The notes under the pieces: generated by a model
Databases searched by the model: none
What the model was told of the DNA's origin: nothing
The model's input: the letters and a program-made list of their open reading frames with translations, nothing else
Assembly (NCBI GenBank): GCA_002840975.1
Contig: PHDN01000013.1
Location: forward strand, 1-64,000
Source of the DNA: Bacteroidetes bacterium HGW-Bacteroidetes-16
GTDB taxonomy: Bacteria > Bacteroidota > Bacteroidia > Bacteroidales > F082
Length of the DNA stretch: 64,000 bases
Direction: 5' to 3'
Program-made: the position numbers and the translations under genes
Shown: piece after piece, positions 32,147 through 42,316 of the stretch
Layout of the letters: each line of letters starts with the position of its first letter
Numbering within the stretch: position 1 is the first letter of the stretch

Positions 32147-33982
32147 ATGCAACCTACCGACCTTCCGCAATGGCTGCCCACTACCCTCAAAGAAGTACAA
32201 GAAAGGGGCTGGGACGAGCTCGATGTAATCCTTTTTAGTGGTGATGCTTATATTGATCATCCATCATTCGGGATGCCGGTCATCGGTCGCGTGCTCGAAA
32301 GCATCGGGCTCAAAGTGGCTATTGTTCCTCAACCCAACTGGCGCGATGATTTACGCGATTTTAAGAAGTTGGGGAAACCCCGGCTATTTTTTGGCGTTTC
32401 GGCCGGTGTAATGGATTCGATGGTAAATCATTATACTGCGGGAAAGAGGTTGCGCTCCAACGATGCCTATACCCCCGGAAATAAAGCGGGTTTCAGGCCC
32501 GATTATCCTACCATTGTTTATTCGAAAATCCTTAAGAACCTGTTTCCCGATGTGCCCATCATTGCTGGTGGGGTGGAGGCTTCGTTGCGCCGGGTAACAC
32601 ACTACGATTATTGGCAAAATAAATTGTTGCCATCAATGATCGTCATGAGCCAGGCGGACTTAATTGTTTATGGGATGGGCGAAAAACCACTGATGCAAGT
32701 GGTGGATTTGATGCTTCGCGGAGTGCCGTTTAATAAAATTAATACGGTACAGCAAACCGTATTTAAAGTGAGTTCGCGGGATCAAATTCCGGTGAACAAA
32801 AAATGGGAGACCTTCGAGTTGAATTCGCATGAGACCTGTTTGGAAGACAAAGTGGCCTACGCGAAAAATTTCAGGGTAATAGAGGTGGAGTCGAACCGCA
32901 TGAATGCAAAAAGGTTGGTACAAAAGTCAGGTGATGAGTTTGTGGTCATTAATCCTGCCATCCCCTGGCTGGAGGAAAAAGAAATTGATTTTGCCTTCGA
33001 TTTGCCTTACACCAGGCTTCCTCATTTTAAATACAAATTCAAGGGGCCTATCCCTGCATACGAAATGATTAAATTCTCGGTCAACATGCACCGGGGATGT
33101 TTCGGAGGATGTAGTTTTTGTACCATTTCTGCCCACCAGGGCAAATTTATTTCCTCACGCTCCGAACGTTCTATCCTCGAAGAGGTGAAAAAAGTAGCGC
33201 TATTACCCGATTTTAAAGGCCATATTTCGGATTTGGGCGGCCCCTCTGCAAATATGTACAAGATGCAAGGCAGGGATTTGGGACAGTGTGCTTTGTGTAA
33301 GCGTCCATCTTGCATTTATCCAACCGTTTGTACCAACCTGGAGGCCGATCATGGGCCAATGTTGGACTTGTATAAGAAAGTGGACGAGGTCCCAGGTATC
33401 AAAAAAGTCACCATTGGAAGTGGCATACGCTACGATTTGCTGTTGCCCGAGCGCAATAAAAATGGAGGAAAGTCGATGGACGAGTACATCAGGACGATTG
33501 CTCAAAAGCATGTGTCAGGACGATTAAAAATTGCTCCTGAACATACGGCCAAAGATGTGCTGACACTCATGCGTAAACCCCCATTTGCCTTATATGATCT
33601 GTTCCAGAAGAAGTTTATGAAGGCCTCGCATGATGCCGGATTAAAGCAGCAGATTATTCCTTATTTTATATCGAGTCATCCGGGTTGCACCGAAGCCGAC
33701 ATGGCTCAATTGGCTGTAGATACGAAAGACGCCGGTTTTCAACTTGAACAGGTTCAGGATTTTACACCAACTCCAATGACCAATGCAACCGTGATGTATT
33801 ATTCGGGAATCAATCCGGACAACATGAAACCTGTTTATTCGGCTAAAAGCACTGAGGAGAAAAAAGCGCAGAACATGTTTTTCTTCTGGTACAAACCAGA
33901 ATTTAAACAGCTTATTCAGTCACGATTGATGAAGTTAAAACGACCCGATCTGGCCTCCCGGTTGTTGGACAAGAAACGTTAA
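32147..33982 (+). CDS. ygiQ: YgiQ family radical SAM protein
   Basis: This 611-residue protein has an N-terminal B12-binding-like UPF0313 domain (about 20-210) and a radical SAM core with Cys-Phe-Gly-Gly-Cys-Ser-Phe-Cys (C-x3-C-x2-C, about 319-326). Further conserved cysteines follow in Cys-Ala-Leu-Cys-Lys-Arg-Pro-Ser-Cys, then the C-terminal YgiQ domain with Pro-Ser-Ala-Asn and Ile-Ala-Pro-Glu-His-Thr. The family is widespread and its reaction is not established. Its 3' end overlaps the convergent yebC-like gene by 4 bp. Confidence 0.9.
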   Translation: MQPTDLPQWLPTTLKEVQERGWDELDVILFSGDAYIDHPSFGMPVIGRVLESIGLKVAIVPQPNWRDDLRDFKKLGKPRLFFGVSAGVMDSMVNHYTAGKRLRSNDAYTPGNKAGFRPDYPTIVYSKILKNLFPDVPIIAGGVEASLRRVTHYDYWQNKLLPSMIVMSQADLIVYGMGEKPLMQVVDLMLRGVPFNKINTVQQTVFKVSSRDQIPVNKKWETFELNSHETCLEDKVAYAKNFRVIEVESNRMNAKRLVQKSGDEFVVINPAIPWLEEKEIDFAFDLPYTRLPHFKYKFKGPIPAYEMIKFSVNMHRGCFGGCSFCTISAHQGKFISSRSERSILEEVKKVALLPDFKGHISDLGGPSANMYKMQGRDLGQCALCKRPSCIYPTVCTNLEADHGPMLDLYKKVDEVPGIKKVTIGSGIRYDLLLPERNKNGGKSMDEYIRTIAQKHVSGRLKIAPEHTAKDVLTLMRKPPFALYDLFQKKFMKASHDAGLKQQIIPYFISSHPGCTEADMAQLAVDTKDAGFQLEQVQDFTPTPMTNATVMYYSGINPDNMKPVYSAKSTEEKKAQNMFFFWYKPEFKQLIQSRLMKLKRPDLASRLLDKKR

Positions 33983-34689
33983 GCCATATTGGTAAAAACC
34001 GCTTGCACGTCTTCGTCATTATCAATCTTCTCAAGCAATTTCTCTATGTCCTCAGTTTGCTCTTCGTTAAATTCGACAGGTGAGTTGGGAAAACGCTGCA
34101 GGCTGGATTTTTTTACCTGAATGCCCATGTCTTCGATGGCTTTCATTAACGAGCCAAATTGGGTATACTCGCCATAAGCATACACCACACCTCCTTCTTC
34201 ATCAATTTCCTCCAGTCCGGCGTCAATCAATTCCAGTTCAAGGTCTTCAATATTCATTCCCTCTGTCTTGTCAAACTCGATCACGGCTTTGCGGGTAAAC
34301 ATGAAGTCCAGTGATCCTGATGGGACAAAAGAACCTCCTGCCCTGTTGAAATAGCTGCGCATGTTGGCTACCGTACGCGTGGTGTTATCGGTGGCACATT
34401 CCACAATCACCAGAATCCCATGGGGGCCTTTGCCTTCGTACATGGTCTCTACAATGGTTTCAGAATCTTTGCCCGCGGCTCTTTTAATGGCCGCATCAAT
34501 GTTGTCCTTTGGTACGTTGTGGGCCTTGGCATTTTGGATGGCATTGCGCAATTTGGAGTTTGTATCCGGATCAAGGCCTCCTTCTTTGGCTGCCATTGTA
34601 ATGATTTTTCCCAGGCGGGGAAATATGCGTGACATCTGTCCCCATCTTTTCATTTTCGATGCTTTGCGGTATTCAAAAGCTCTTCCCAT
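33979..34689 (-). CDS. yebC: YebC/PmpR-family DNA-binding/translation factor
   Basis: This 236-residue protein begins Met-Gly-Arg-Ala-Phe-Glu-Tyr-Arg-Lys-Ala. It has the three-domain YebC layout: an N-terminal helical bundle with Lys-Arg-Trp-Gly-x-Met and Ala-x-x-x-Asn-Val-Pro-Lys-Asp-Asn, then Tyr-Glu-Gly-Lys-Gly-Pro-His-Gly, and an acidic C-terminal domain. Recent work links YebC to translation of difficult sequences, and older work links it to transcription. It is single, convergent with ygiQ. Confidence 0.9.
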   Translation of the reverse strand: MGRAFEYRKASKMKRWGQMSRIFPRLGKIITMAAKEGGLDPDTNSKLRNAIQNAKAHNVPKDNIDAAIKRAAGKDSETIVETMYEGKGPHGILVIVECATDNTTRTVANMRSYFNRAGGSFVPSGSLDFMFTRKAVIEFDKTEGMNIEDLELELIDAGLEEIDEEGGVVYAYGEYTQFGSLMKAIEDMGIQVKKSSLQRFPNSPVEFNEEQTEDIEKLLEKIDNDEDVQAVFTNMA

Positions 34690-34785
34690 ATACGAAATAT
34701 TTTACAAACTAATATTATTTGAGGCGGCAAAATTATTAAATCCTGTGCAAAGGTCACCCATTTTGCTGATATTTATTCAATAAAG

Positions 34786-36786
34786 TTAAACTTGTTGCGG
34801 ATATATGAATACGATATTTGGTTTGCTGTATTTAGTGATCAATCGCATGGTAAACTTTTCATAATGTTTGTTGTATGACAAGCTGTTCTTTCTTGATGAC
34901 ACGATCAAAAATAAGTCAGAGTCTGTAGCGTTTATCTGATCATATTCCTGTTTGCTAAATTGGTGTATAACAGCTTGCTGAAAATATCCTTTCAGGTCTT
35001 TTTTCAAACCTGCCTCCATTCTGTCAACCATGTTTTGAGTTGAATGGACAATGAGTTTATCCTTCAATTTTCTGGACAATTGTTCCGCTTTGGTCATTAC
35101 CTGGTCGAAGCCCAATTCAAAATCGGTATTTTCAGGTAAGAACAGGTGAATGTTGCTGCCATTATTAAACAGGATGGTCGGAGTTTTAACTACCCAAACC
35201 ATCTTGGTAGTTTTATCAAGTATGTGGTTTATTACATTACCGAAAAGGACATCAAATGGCGTCGACTTTTCGTGCCAACCCAATATCACAATGGATGCCG
35301 AAAGTTCCTTCATCGCTTTGGAGATTCCATTGGTGATGGTAGAATCAATCCGTGTGATGAGTTTAAAACTAACATCTGAATGCAAGTCGTTTACTACCTT
35401 TTTAAATACCACTTTGTTTCGTTCTATTTGCTGTTGAACGGTAGGTACATTCGCCATAACCGAAAGGGCATAAACAGACTTCATTTCGTTCGACTGTTGT
35501 ATGAAAGACGCAAATTTCAGCAATGTCTTCATGTTTGCAGGATTCGACACAGGAACCATGATGATTTCCAAATCCCTGGCGATTGCATCCAATGAGGAAT
35601 CTGATTCAGCTACTTTTTTAGCATTGTTTCGTGTGACATAAGTGCTTAGTATACTGGTTGTTAATATTAAAACAACCGTATGGTTGATCATAACATCAGA
35701 TAGTAGTCCTAACTTATACCCCACCAATACGATGGCGATGGCAGAAGCTGCCCGGGACGTGGTCAATCCAAATATTAAATTCCCTTCATAGTTTTGAAGT
35801 TTAAAAAACTTCTGTGTGACCAAAGCGGCGAGGTATTTTCCAGTGATGGCAACACCTATCAACAAAACCAATGGAAGCAGGTTTGAAGGCTGCTGTATGT
35901 AAAAAACGGGGTTTACCAACAAACCAACTGAAATCAAAAATACCGGAATAAAAAGACTGTTGCCGATAAATTCGATTCGTTGATATAAAGGGGATTCGTG
36001 TATGATGTTTCTGTTTAATACCAATCCGCAAAAAAAAGCACCTATGATGGGCTCGATATGAAACAATTTGGCAGAAGTGGCTGATACAAACAACAACGTC
36101 ATGATAAATAAATATTGTATTGTCAGGTCGCCAATAAAATGTTTAAAAAACCATTTTGCCACCTTGGGAATCACTAAAAACTGGATTAACCCGAAACTTG
36201 CGAAGTTTACCACCATCCTTAAAATTCCGGCAGTATTAAATAGCCCGGAGAAATAATCGGAAATCAACTGTAATGAAACCAAGGCAAAAACATCGGCTAT
36301 AATGGTTCCTCCTATGATGATTGTGACGATGGTAGTAGAAATAATGCCTGCTTTACTGACAATAGGATAGGAAATAAGCGTATGTGACGAAAGCATCGAA
36401 CCGATAAGCATTGAGGGCAGAAGACCCAGGTCGAGCAAATAATAGCTGGCTGCAAATCCTAACACAAAAGGAAAAATAAATGACAACAACCCAAGTACCA
36501 GGCTCTTGCCCTTGTTTTCCAGAAAGTCGATCAAATCAATTTCAAGTCCTGCCAGGAACATGAGGTACAGCAATCCTGTAGTGCTGAAAAGAGTGAATTC
36601 TAAATTGGTAGGAATGATATTAAACACATGCGGACCTATGAGCATGCCAAAAATCAACAGCCCGGCGATGCCCGGAACCTGAATGCGCTCAAGTAACATA
36701 GGTGAAAGCAGGATGATCAGAAACATCACGGTGATGATAAGTATGGGATCCTGTAGAGGAAATGTGATGATACTTAAACTGATCAT
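34786..36786 (-). CDS. monovalent cation:proton antiporter (CPA2) with C-terminal soluble domain
   Basis: This 666-residue transporter has 12-13 transmembrane helices over the first 390 residues (Kef/NhaS-like, with Phe-Leu-Ala-Gly-Leu-Glu-Ile-Asp and a Gly-x-Phe-Phe-Cys-Gly stretch). A cytoplasmic part of about 270 residues has two universal-stress-like halves. It probably exchanges Na+ or K+ for H+. It is monocistronic and diverges from the large secreted protein gene. Confidence 0.85.
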   Translation of the reverse strand: MISLSIITFPLQDPILIITVMFLIILLSPMLLERIQVPGIAGLLIFGMLIGPHVFNIIPTNLEFTLFSTTGLLYLMFLAGLEIDLIDFLENKGKSLVLGLLSFIFPFVLGFAASYYLLDLGLLPSMLIGSMLSSHTLISYPIVSKAGIISTTIVTIIIGGTIIADVFALVSLQLISDYFSGLFNTAGILRMVVNFASFGLIQFLVIPKVAKWFFKHFIGDLTIQYLFIMTLLFVSATSAKLFHIEPIIGAFFCGLVLNRNIIHESPLYQRIEFIGNSLFIPVFLISVGLLVNPVFYIQQPSNLLPLVLLIGVAITGKYLAALVTQKFFKLQNYEGNLIFGLTTSRAASAIAIVLVGYKLGLLSDVMINHTVVLILTTSILSTYVTRNNAKKVAESDSSLDAIARDLEIIMVPVSNPANMKTLLKFASFIQQSNEMKSVYALSVMANVPTVQQQIERNKVVFKKVVNDLHSDVSFKLITRIDSTITNGISKAMKELSASIVILGWHEKSTPFDVLFGNVINHILDKTTKMVWVVKTPTILFNNGSNIHLFLPENTDFELGFDQVMTKAEQLSRKLKDKLIVHSTQNMVDRMEAGLKKDLKGYFQQAVIHQFSKQEYDQINATDSDLFLIVSSRKNSLSYNKHYEKFTMRLITKYSKPNIVFIYPQQV

Positions 36787-36920
36787 TTGCTATCGGATTG
36801 TTAGCTTGCAAAGCTAATGAATTCAAGTGAAAATTAATCATTCGCCGGAAATGGAAATGATTTATCTGATTTTTTCTGATGAAGGCTTGGATTTTTATCG
36901 GGTCAATCTTTCAATGGTTC

Positions 36921-36950
36921 TTGATTCCCAATATTACCTAATTACCTTTG
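36921..36950 (+). promoter_or_regulatory. Bacteroidota promoter of the 868-residue protein gene
   Basis: TTG (36921-36923) is followed after exactly 19 bases by TACCTTTG (36943-36950), a full match to TTG-19-TAnnTTTG, 21 bp before the ATG. Confidence 0.65.
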
Positions 36951-36971
36951 CAGCAAATTTGCCGGAACTAA

Positions 36972-39578
36972 ATGATAAAAAACGTCGTTTACCTGTGTTT
37001 TTTCCTGATAACGGGCTTGGTAGTAAAGGCACAGGATTTTCAACGTTTGGTTGAAGTAAGTGAGGACCTGAATTACCATAATATTTCCGATGACTCCATC
37101 GCAGTATTCATCTTCAATTCATTGGCTTCCTCATTTAATCTGTCACCCAACCGCATTCACATAAACGCCTCCGGTGTATTTCATCTGGTGCTGGATAAAA
37201 AATCCCACAATCGCTTGATGTTGAATGTATCTTTTCACAAGAGAACCCTTACAGGAAAGAATGAGTTTCAAGGGTTTAATGCCGATTCTGTTCTCTGGCC
37301 CGGCCAGGTGACCGCCGGGTTACAAGTTTACAATGGCCGGCATTTGCGAAGCACCATTTCATTCTCCTGTCTAACAGATGGAACTTCAATACAATTGGAT
37401 GTTTCGGAATTTGCTAACGGCAGGATAGGGGAGCTGGCATTTAAGGTAGATCAGGTTCAATACTCTTTTGGACCCACTCAGAAGTTAAAGGCAATGGAAT
37501 GGATTAGCCAGGTTCAAATGTATTATTCATACCATGCTTTGCTGATATCAGTGAATGCCAAATATCAACAACATGCCAACGAGAATCATCGATCCACTAC
37601 CAATTTGATGATCGACCACATCGAGTTGGAAAGGTTAAAATGGTTGCTTGAACAGGAGTCGTTTGTTCAAAACTTGCACATCGACAGGTTCGATCCCGTA
37701 GGTTTATTAAAAATGCGGGAACAACTCCACCGGTTTTCCAACAGGGCCGCTACATTATTCGACCGGCAAATGCAAAAAAATGAGGTGGTTGACCCGGACG
37801 ATGCCTCTCTGTTTTGCAGGTATTACGTTGCTTTAAGCACAAACTACCTGAAGTGGGCGGAAACCCTTCAACCCTCTGTTGCAAGCGCCCTGGTGCTGAT
37901 GGCCTCCATTCAGCAGCAAGCCAACGAACAGGAAGTGTTGCAAGAGGTTATTCAATATTTTGCATCCGGTCCGAATCACTCCGAACAGCAAATCCCAACC
38001 TGTATCAGCGAACTTTATGCCAGTGAGGCGCAGCAATTAAACACCGTTGAAAATTACGTTAATGCCTTGTTGTTGCTTCGCAATGCTACTTTCATTCAAA
38101 GGTCATTCAACCTCTTGTCGAACGATGATTTTAACGCCGACTATTTAGCTGCTTTCGACGGGGTTGCAGCATCTTATCTTAAAGTTGGCAGAATGGCGTG
38201 TCTGACAAATAACAGCCTGTTGTCGCGTAACTATATTCAGCGTGTCGTTGGTATGATCGAGGGTCATCATGATTTTTTAACAACTATGAATCCGCAGGAT
38301 AGCGCTTTACCTGGATTGTTTCGTGAAATCATATCCATAAACAAACTGCCATCTCTTCAGTTTTCGTGTGCCGATAAAGTGCAACTTTTTGATAAAACCA
38401 TATTCCTGGCACAGCACGTTGGAAGAACATGGCATCCTGCCATCGATTCCGCATACAGGATTAACCTTCAGGGATACCTTGATCAACAGTTGGAAATCTT
38501 GGAATGGATGCTGAACCAGAATCAATTCCCTGATGCGGGTTTGAAACTTGCTTCCATTAACTCTTTTTTAAAAGGACATGCTGATTTTCATCCTACTGAT
38601 ACAGTCCTGCTGTATCAACTTGCGAAACAACTCTTTGAAGTATATATTCAACAAAGCGACAGGCTATTATTAGCCGGACAACCGGGCGTGGCACTCGAAC
38701 AGCTGGTTTTGGCAGACAGAATTGGCGATTGGCTCCCTTATGGTGGCAGGATACTTATTGACCACAAAATCGACAGTGTCGCTTTCCCACTCATTGAGAC
38801 GATGGTTGAAAAAGCAAGGTATTATATTTGGGCGTTGCGTTTACCCGAAGCCACCACAAAACTGGCTGAAGCCGATTCCATTGAAAAACTCTATCTGGGC
38901 GGAACCAATTCAAAAGCAACACAACTTCTATCCCTGAGTCACCAGGAATTAGCGGCCCGGAATTGTATGGTGGTACAACAAAAACTCGAGTCGGCTATCA
39001 GTGAAATCAGGGCGGCTTTGCGAGCTCATGCCTTTTCTTCCGTTGAGAAGGTATATGTATCGGTACAGGATTTAAAATCAGAAACTGAGGGCTGTGACCT
39101 GAACGAGAAACAGTTGCTCATTTTTGAGCAAACTTGTCAGCCAATTGTAAACTATTTCGACCAAAACAGACAGGTAAAAAAATTATTGTTTGAACGTGGT
39201 TATTCAGCTGCCATCGACCAATACGTAAACCTGCTAAAGTATATTTCGGCTCATCAACTGGATACGCTGGGTATTGTCCTTCCTTCTTTGTACACCTTTG
39301 TCGGCGAGCAAAAACTGTCATTGCTAACAATCACAACAACCCAGTATTATATTGATAGAGGCAATTATGAGGAAGCATTGCAATATTTGTGGATGGCCAG
39401 AAAACAAAAGATAAAAAATGCGGATATACGCCACCAGATGGGGAGAATAGCTGTGGGTCTGGCACAAATGGATAAAAAATCAGATGCTTCGGTGGGAGAA
39501 GCATTAGAAAACTATACCGGCAACGATAAGTGGTTCAACTATTTTAACTTTACCTACCGAAAAAGCCGGATGTTTTAA
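36972..39578 (+). CDS. large secreted protein of unknown function
   Basis: I do not recognise this 868-residue protein. A signal peptide covers about residues 1-20 (ends Val-Lys-Ala). The N-terminal 180 residues are beta-rich; the rest is helix-rich with regularly spaced Leu/Ala and Gln runs, which suggests TPR- or HEAT-like helical hairpins. No catalytic motif, lipobox or T9SS tail is visible, so it is probably periplasmic. It has its own consensus promoter. Confidence 0.7.
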   Translation: MIKNVVYLCFFLITGLVVKAQDFQRLVEVSEDLNYHNISDDSIAVFIFNSLASSFNLSPNRIHINASGVFHLVLDKKSHNRLMLNVSFHKRTLTGKNEFQGFNADSVLWPGQVTAGLQVYNGRHLRSTISFSCLTDGTSIQLDVSEFANGRIGELAFKVDQVQYSFGPTQKLKAMEWISQVQMYYSYHALLISVNAKYQQHANENHRSTTNLMIDHIELERLKWLLEQESFVQNLHIDRFDPVGLLKMREQLHRFSNRAATLFDRQMQKNEVVDPDDASLFCRYYVALSTNYLKWAETLQPSVASALVLMASIQQQANEQEVLQEVIQYFASGPNHSEQQIPTCISELYASEAQQLNTVENYVNALLLLRNATFIQRSFNLLSNDDFNADYLAAFDGVAASYLKVGRMACLTNNSLLSRNYIQRVVGMIEGHHDFLTTMNPQDSALPGLFREIISINKLPSLQFSCADKVQLFDKTIFLAQHVGRTWHPAIDSAYRINLQGYLDQQLEILEWMLNQNQFPDAGLKLASINSFLKGHADFHPTDTVLLYQLAKQLFEVYIQQSDRLLLAGQPGVALEQLVLADRIGDWLPYGGRILIDHKIDSVAFPLIETMVEKARYYIWALRLPEATTKLAEADSIEKLYLGGTNSKATQLLSLSHQELAARNCMVVQQKLESAISEIRAALRAHAFSSVEKVYVSVQDLKSETEGCDLNEKQLLIFEQTCQPIVNYFDQNRQVKKLLFERGYSAAIDQYVNLLKYISAHQLDTLGIVLPSLYTFVGEQKLSLLTITTTQYYIDRGNYEEALQYLWMARKQKIKNADIRHQMGRIAVGLAQMDKKSDASVGEALENYTGNDKWFNYFNFTYRKSRMF

Positions 39579-39664
39579 TCCTCCATCGCGTTCCCTATGG
39601 CAAAGTAAAACGATGACAAGGATAGGTTTTGTCAAATTTGGCTTCAATTTTCGGGTAGAATTTT

Positions 39665-39672
39665 TATATTTG
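39665..39672 (+). promoter_or_regulatory. -7 promoter element upstream of pepE
   Basis: TATATTTG fits TAnnTTTG, about 100 bp before the pepE start; no clear -33 element. Confidence 0.35.
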
Positions 39673-39774
39673 CACTGATGCTTTCGAAGCTTTGTTTGTC
39701 AAAGTACAATTAATTGCGAGCTGAGTCGGTCATTTTATCCATCACTAGGTTGTCTCATCATATTAAAAACAAAA

Positions 39775-40509
39775 ATGAATAAAAAACTTCTGTTGATCAG
39801 CAACTCAACCATGGTGGGCGAACCATACCTGGAGTGGCCTAAATCCTATATTGCCGACTTTCTTCAGGCATTTGAAATTAAAAAAATAACCTTTGTGCCC
39901 TATGCCGGAGTAGGATTAAATACAGTGAGTCTTACCAAATCGTACGATGCATATCTGGAACGGGTGGCAGTTGTGATGGAATCTCTTGGATTTGAAACTG
40001 AATCGGTACACCAAACCAACAATCCTGTGCTGATGGTTGAACAAGCGGAGGCCATTGCTGTGGGCGGAGGAAATACTTTTCATTTGGTGGCCGAAATGCA
40101 CCGCACCGGATTAATGAAGGCCATCAAAGAAAAAGCCGAAAGTGGCACACCTTACATGGGCTGGAGTGCAGGATCGAATGTGGCTTGCCCTACGTTAATG
40201 ACTACCAATGACATGCCCATCATTCAACCGGAGAGTTTCTCATGCTTAAACCTGATTCCTTTTCAGATTAATCCACATTATCTGGATGCCAATCCGGAAG
40301 GCCATGGGGGCGAAACCAGGCAACAGCGCATCGAAGAATTTTTGGTGGTGAATAAAAAGATGAAGGTGTTGGGCCTGCGCGAGGCTAGTTTGCTCTTTGT
40401 TGATGGAGATCAAATAAAACTAATGGGAAACCGTCCTGCCAGGTTGTTCCAATTCGGGAATGAGCCCCGGGAGTATGCCCAAGGGAGCGATTTAAGTTTT
40501 TTAGGCTGA
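39775..40509 (+). CDS. pepE: peptidase E (alpha-aspartyl dipeptidase, S51)
   Basis: This 244-residue serine peptidase has the family signatures Ala-Val-Gly-Gly-Gly-Asn-Thr-Phe and the nucleophile segment Gly-Trp-Ser-Ala-Gly-Ser-Asn. Then come Ile-Asn-Pro-His-Tyr with the likely catalytic histidine and an Arg-x-x-Arg-Ile-Glu-Glu-Phe helix. PepE cleaves dipeptides with N-terminal aspartate in the cytoplasm. The length is close to the E. coli enzyme (229). The DUF4251 gene follows after 31 bp. Confidence 0.9.
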   Translation: MNKKLLLISNSTMVGEPYLEWPKSYIADFLQAFEIKKITFVPYAGVGLNTVSLTKSYDAYLERVAVVMESLGFETESVHQTNNPVLMVEQAEAIAVGGGNTFHLVAEMHRTGLMKAIKEKAESGTPYMGWSAGSNVACPTLMTTNDMPIIQPESFSCLNLIPFQINPHYLDANPEGHGGETRQQRIEEFLVVNKKMKVLGLREASLLFVDGDQIKLMGNRPARLFQFGNEPREYAQGSDLSFLG

Positions 40510-40540
40510 GGATTATATAAAACGAAATAAAATCTATTTT

Positions 40541-41158
40541 ATGAAAAAATCATTCATTTCAACTGTCCTGCTTCTTCTGTTAGTGCTTGTTTCATCGGGT
40601 CTTTCAGCCCAGGCAGAAAAAAACCAAACCAAATCGCAACGAAAGCTTGAAAAAGAGCGACTGAAGCATGAACAAGCAACCAAAGATTCGATGCAGCAGC
40701 TCGTTTATACCCAATTGCTTACTTCAAAATATTATATGATCGGGATAAATCATGTCATGGCGGATGCCTATCAGGCCAGCGCAGGACGCCAGGGTGTTGA
40801 AAACACTACCCTCTCATCCATGACCAATTTTATCTACGTCATTGGTGATAGTGTGATCCTGCAAGTGGCATCTCCTGCTTATGTCGGCAGCAATGGGGTT
40901 GGAGGGTTTACCATGAAAGGGATCATTCAGGATTATCGTTTCAAACCACCAAAAAGCAGTGACAAACCCACTTATATCTCTTTTAAAGTGAAGTCTCACT
41001 ATGGAGTTGAAACACTCATGGTGAATATCACCATTTTTAGCGAAGGCCGGGCAGAGGTCAGTTTTGGATCGTCCGGTTACAATTTACAGGGAAACCTGTT
41101 GGACCCGGATGATACTAAGTTTATCATTGGATCAGACCTTAGGGAACATAAACACTAA
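40541..41158 (+). CDS. DUF4251 family secreted protein
   Basis: This 205-residue protein has a signal peptide (to about residue 24) and a short charged linker (Lys/Glu/Arg-rich, 25-50). A beta-rich domain with Ile-Tyr-Val-Ile-Gly-Asp-Ser, Gly-Gly-Phe-Thr-Met-Lys-Gly and Gly-Ser-Ser-Gly-Tyr fits DUF4251, a family confined to Bacteroidota and of unknown role. It is 31 bp downstream of pepE and may be co-transcribed; convergent with the EamA gene. Confidence 0.8.
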   Translation: MKKSFISTVLLLLLVLVSSGLSAQAEKNQTKSQRKLEKERLKHEQATKDSMQQLVYTQLLTSKYYMIGINHVMADAYQASAGRQGVENTTLSSMTNFIYVIGDSVILQVASPAYVGSNGVGGFTMKGIIQDYRFKPPKSSDKPTYISFKVKSHYGVETLMVNITIFSEGRAEVSFGSSGYNLQGNLLDPDDTKFIIGSDLREHKH

Positions 41159-41162
41159 CTAT

Positions 41163-42086
41163 TCATTTTTTGGCTTGGTTAAAGGTGAGCTGAGATAGGA
41201 CCAGGCCTGCGAGCATCAAGGTTCCTCCTAATACTTGCCTGGCGGTGAACATTTCGCCCAAAATCAGCCACCCTCCTAGGGCGGCAAAAAGTGCTTCCAG
41301 ACTGAGGATGATGGCCGCATGTGCAGGGATCGCTTTTTTCTGACCAACGATTTGCAGGGTGTAGGCTACACCAACCGACATAAGACCCCCATAGAGCAGG
41401 GGGATGGTTGCCAATTTAATTTGATTTATATCAATAACTTCCGTGAAATAGCCAACAATCAAACTTAAGATACCCGTAAGTGCGAACTGGATCAAGGCCA
41501 GCCTAAGCACATCGGTTTTGTTGGAGTAGTACCCGATGACGAGCAAGTGAATGGCAAAAAAGAAAGCACTTGCCAGTACCAACAAATCGCCTTTTTGGAT
41601 TGAAAATCCTGTATTTACAGAAATAAAGTAAAGCCCGATCACTGCCAGCAAGGCACCCATCCAGGTGTACCGGTTTACTTTTAAACCGAAGATAAGTCCC
41701 AACAATGGAACCATGATCACGTAAAGGCTGGTGATAAAGCCTGCATTTCCGGCAGTAGTGAACACCATACCCATTTGTTGAAACGATGAGGCAATAAACA
41801 AAACCAATCCGGAGATTATTCCACTGACCCACACGAACTTGTTTTTCATTGACTGAAGTGCCGGACTTTTGGCGTGCTTGCCGACAGGCATGTTGTTGCG
41901 GTTTACTAAAATGACAACAGGGAGGAGGGAAAAACTTCCAAGCAGAAACCTGATGCCGTTAAAAACAAATGGACCAATACTTTCCATTCCTGCCCGTTGT
42001 GCCACAAACGCCAACCCCCAAATAATGGCTGTAAGCAAAAGCAACGCTTCGTGACCTAAAATGGAACTTGAAATCAGTTTTTTCAT
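41163..42086 (-). CDS. EamA/DMT-family transporter (second copy)
   Basis: This inner-membrane protein has ten helices and two EamA repeats: Ala-Ile-Ile-Trp-Gly-Leu-Ala-Phe-Val at the start, and Leu-Glu-Ala-Leu-Phe-Ala-Ala-Leu-Gly-Gly-Trp near the end. I start it at Met-Lys-Lys-Leu-Ile-Ser (307 residues); the frame is open 22 codons further upstream, but that part is not hydrophobic and not family-like. A role in amino-acid or metabolite export is likely; substrate unknown. Confidence 0.85.
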   Translation of the reverse strand: MKKLISSSILGHEALLLLTAIIWGLAFVAQRAGMESIGPFVFNGIRFLLGSFSLLPVVILVNRNNMPVGKHAKSPALQSMKNKFVWVSGIISGLVLFIASSFQQMGMVFTTAGNAGFITSLYVIMVPLLGLIFGLKVNRYTWMGALLAVIGLYFISVNTGFSIQKGDLLVLASAFFFAIHLLVIGYYSNKTDVLRLALIQFALTGILSLIVGYFTEVIDINQIKLATIPLLYGGLMSVGVAYTLQIVGQKKAIPAHAAIILSLEALFAALGGWLILGEMFTARQVLGGTLMLAGLVLSQLTFNQAKK

Positions 42087-42278
42087 ATAAAGTTTGCAAT
42101 TGGCGATGCGAATGTAGTAAGATTTGGATGGCTCACAAAAAAGGACATTCATGGACTATTGTTATAAAATTAACAGAACATCGGAACGCCACATGAAATA
42201 GGAGGCGAAAATCGATGAAACCATAGAAAATAGAACCATTCTAAGTTAAAAATATAACGTTGTCTTCTCAATTGTTTT

Positions 42279-42286
42279 TATCTTTG
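42279..42286 (+). promoter_or_regulatory. -7 promoter element of the serC operon
   Basis: TATCTTTG lies 30 bp before the serC ATG. A TTG is present 16 bases upstream, shorter than the usual 19. Confidence 0.45.
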
Positions 42287-42316
42287 CGATCATGTTGAAC
42301 TATTAAATCTGAAACC

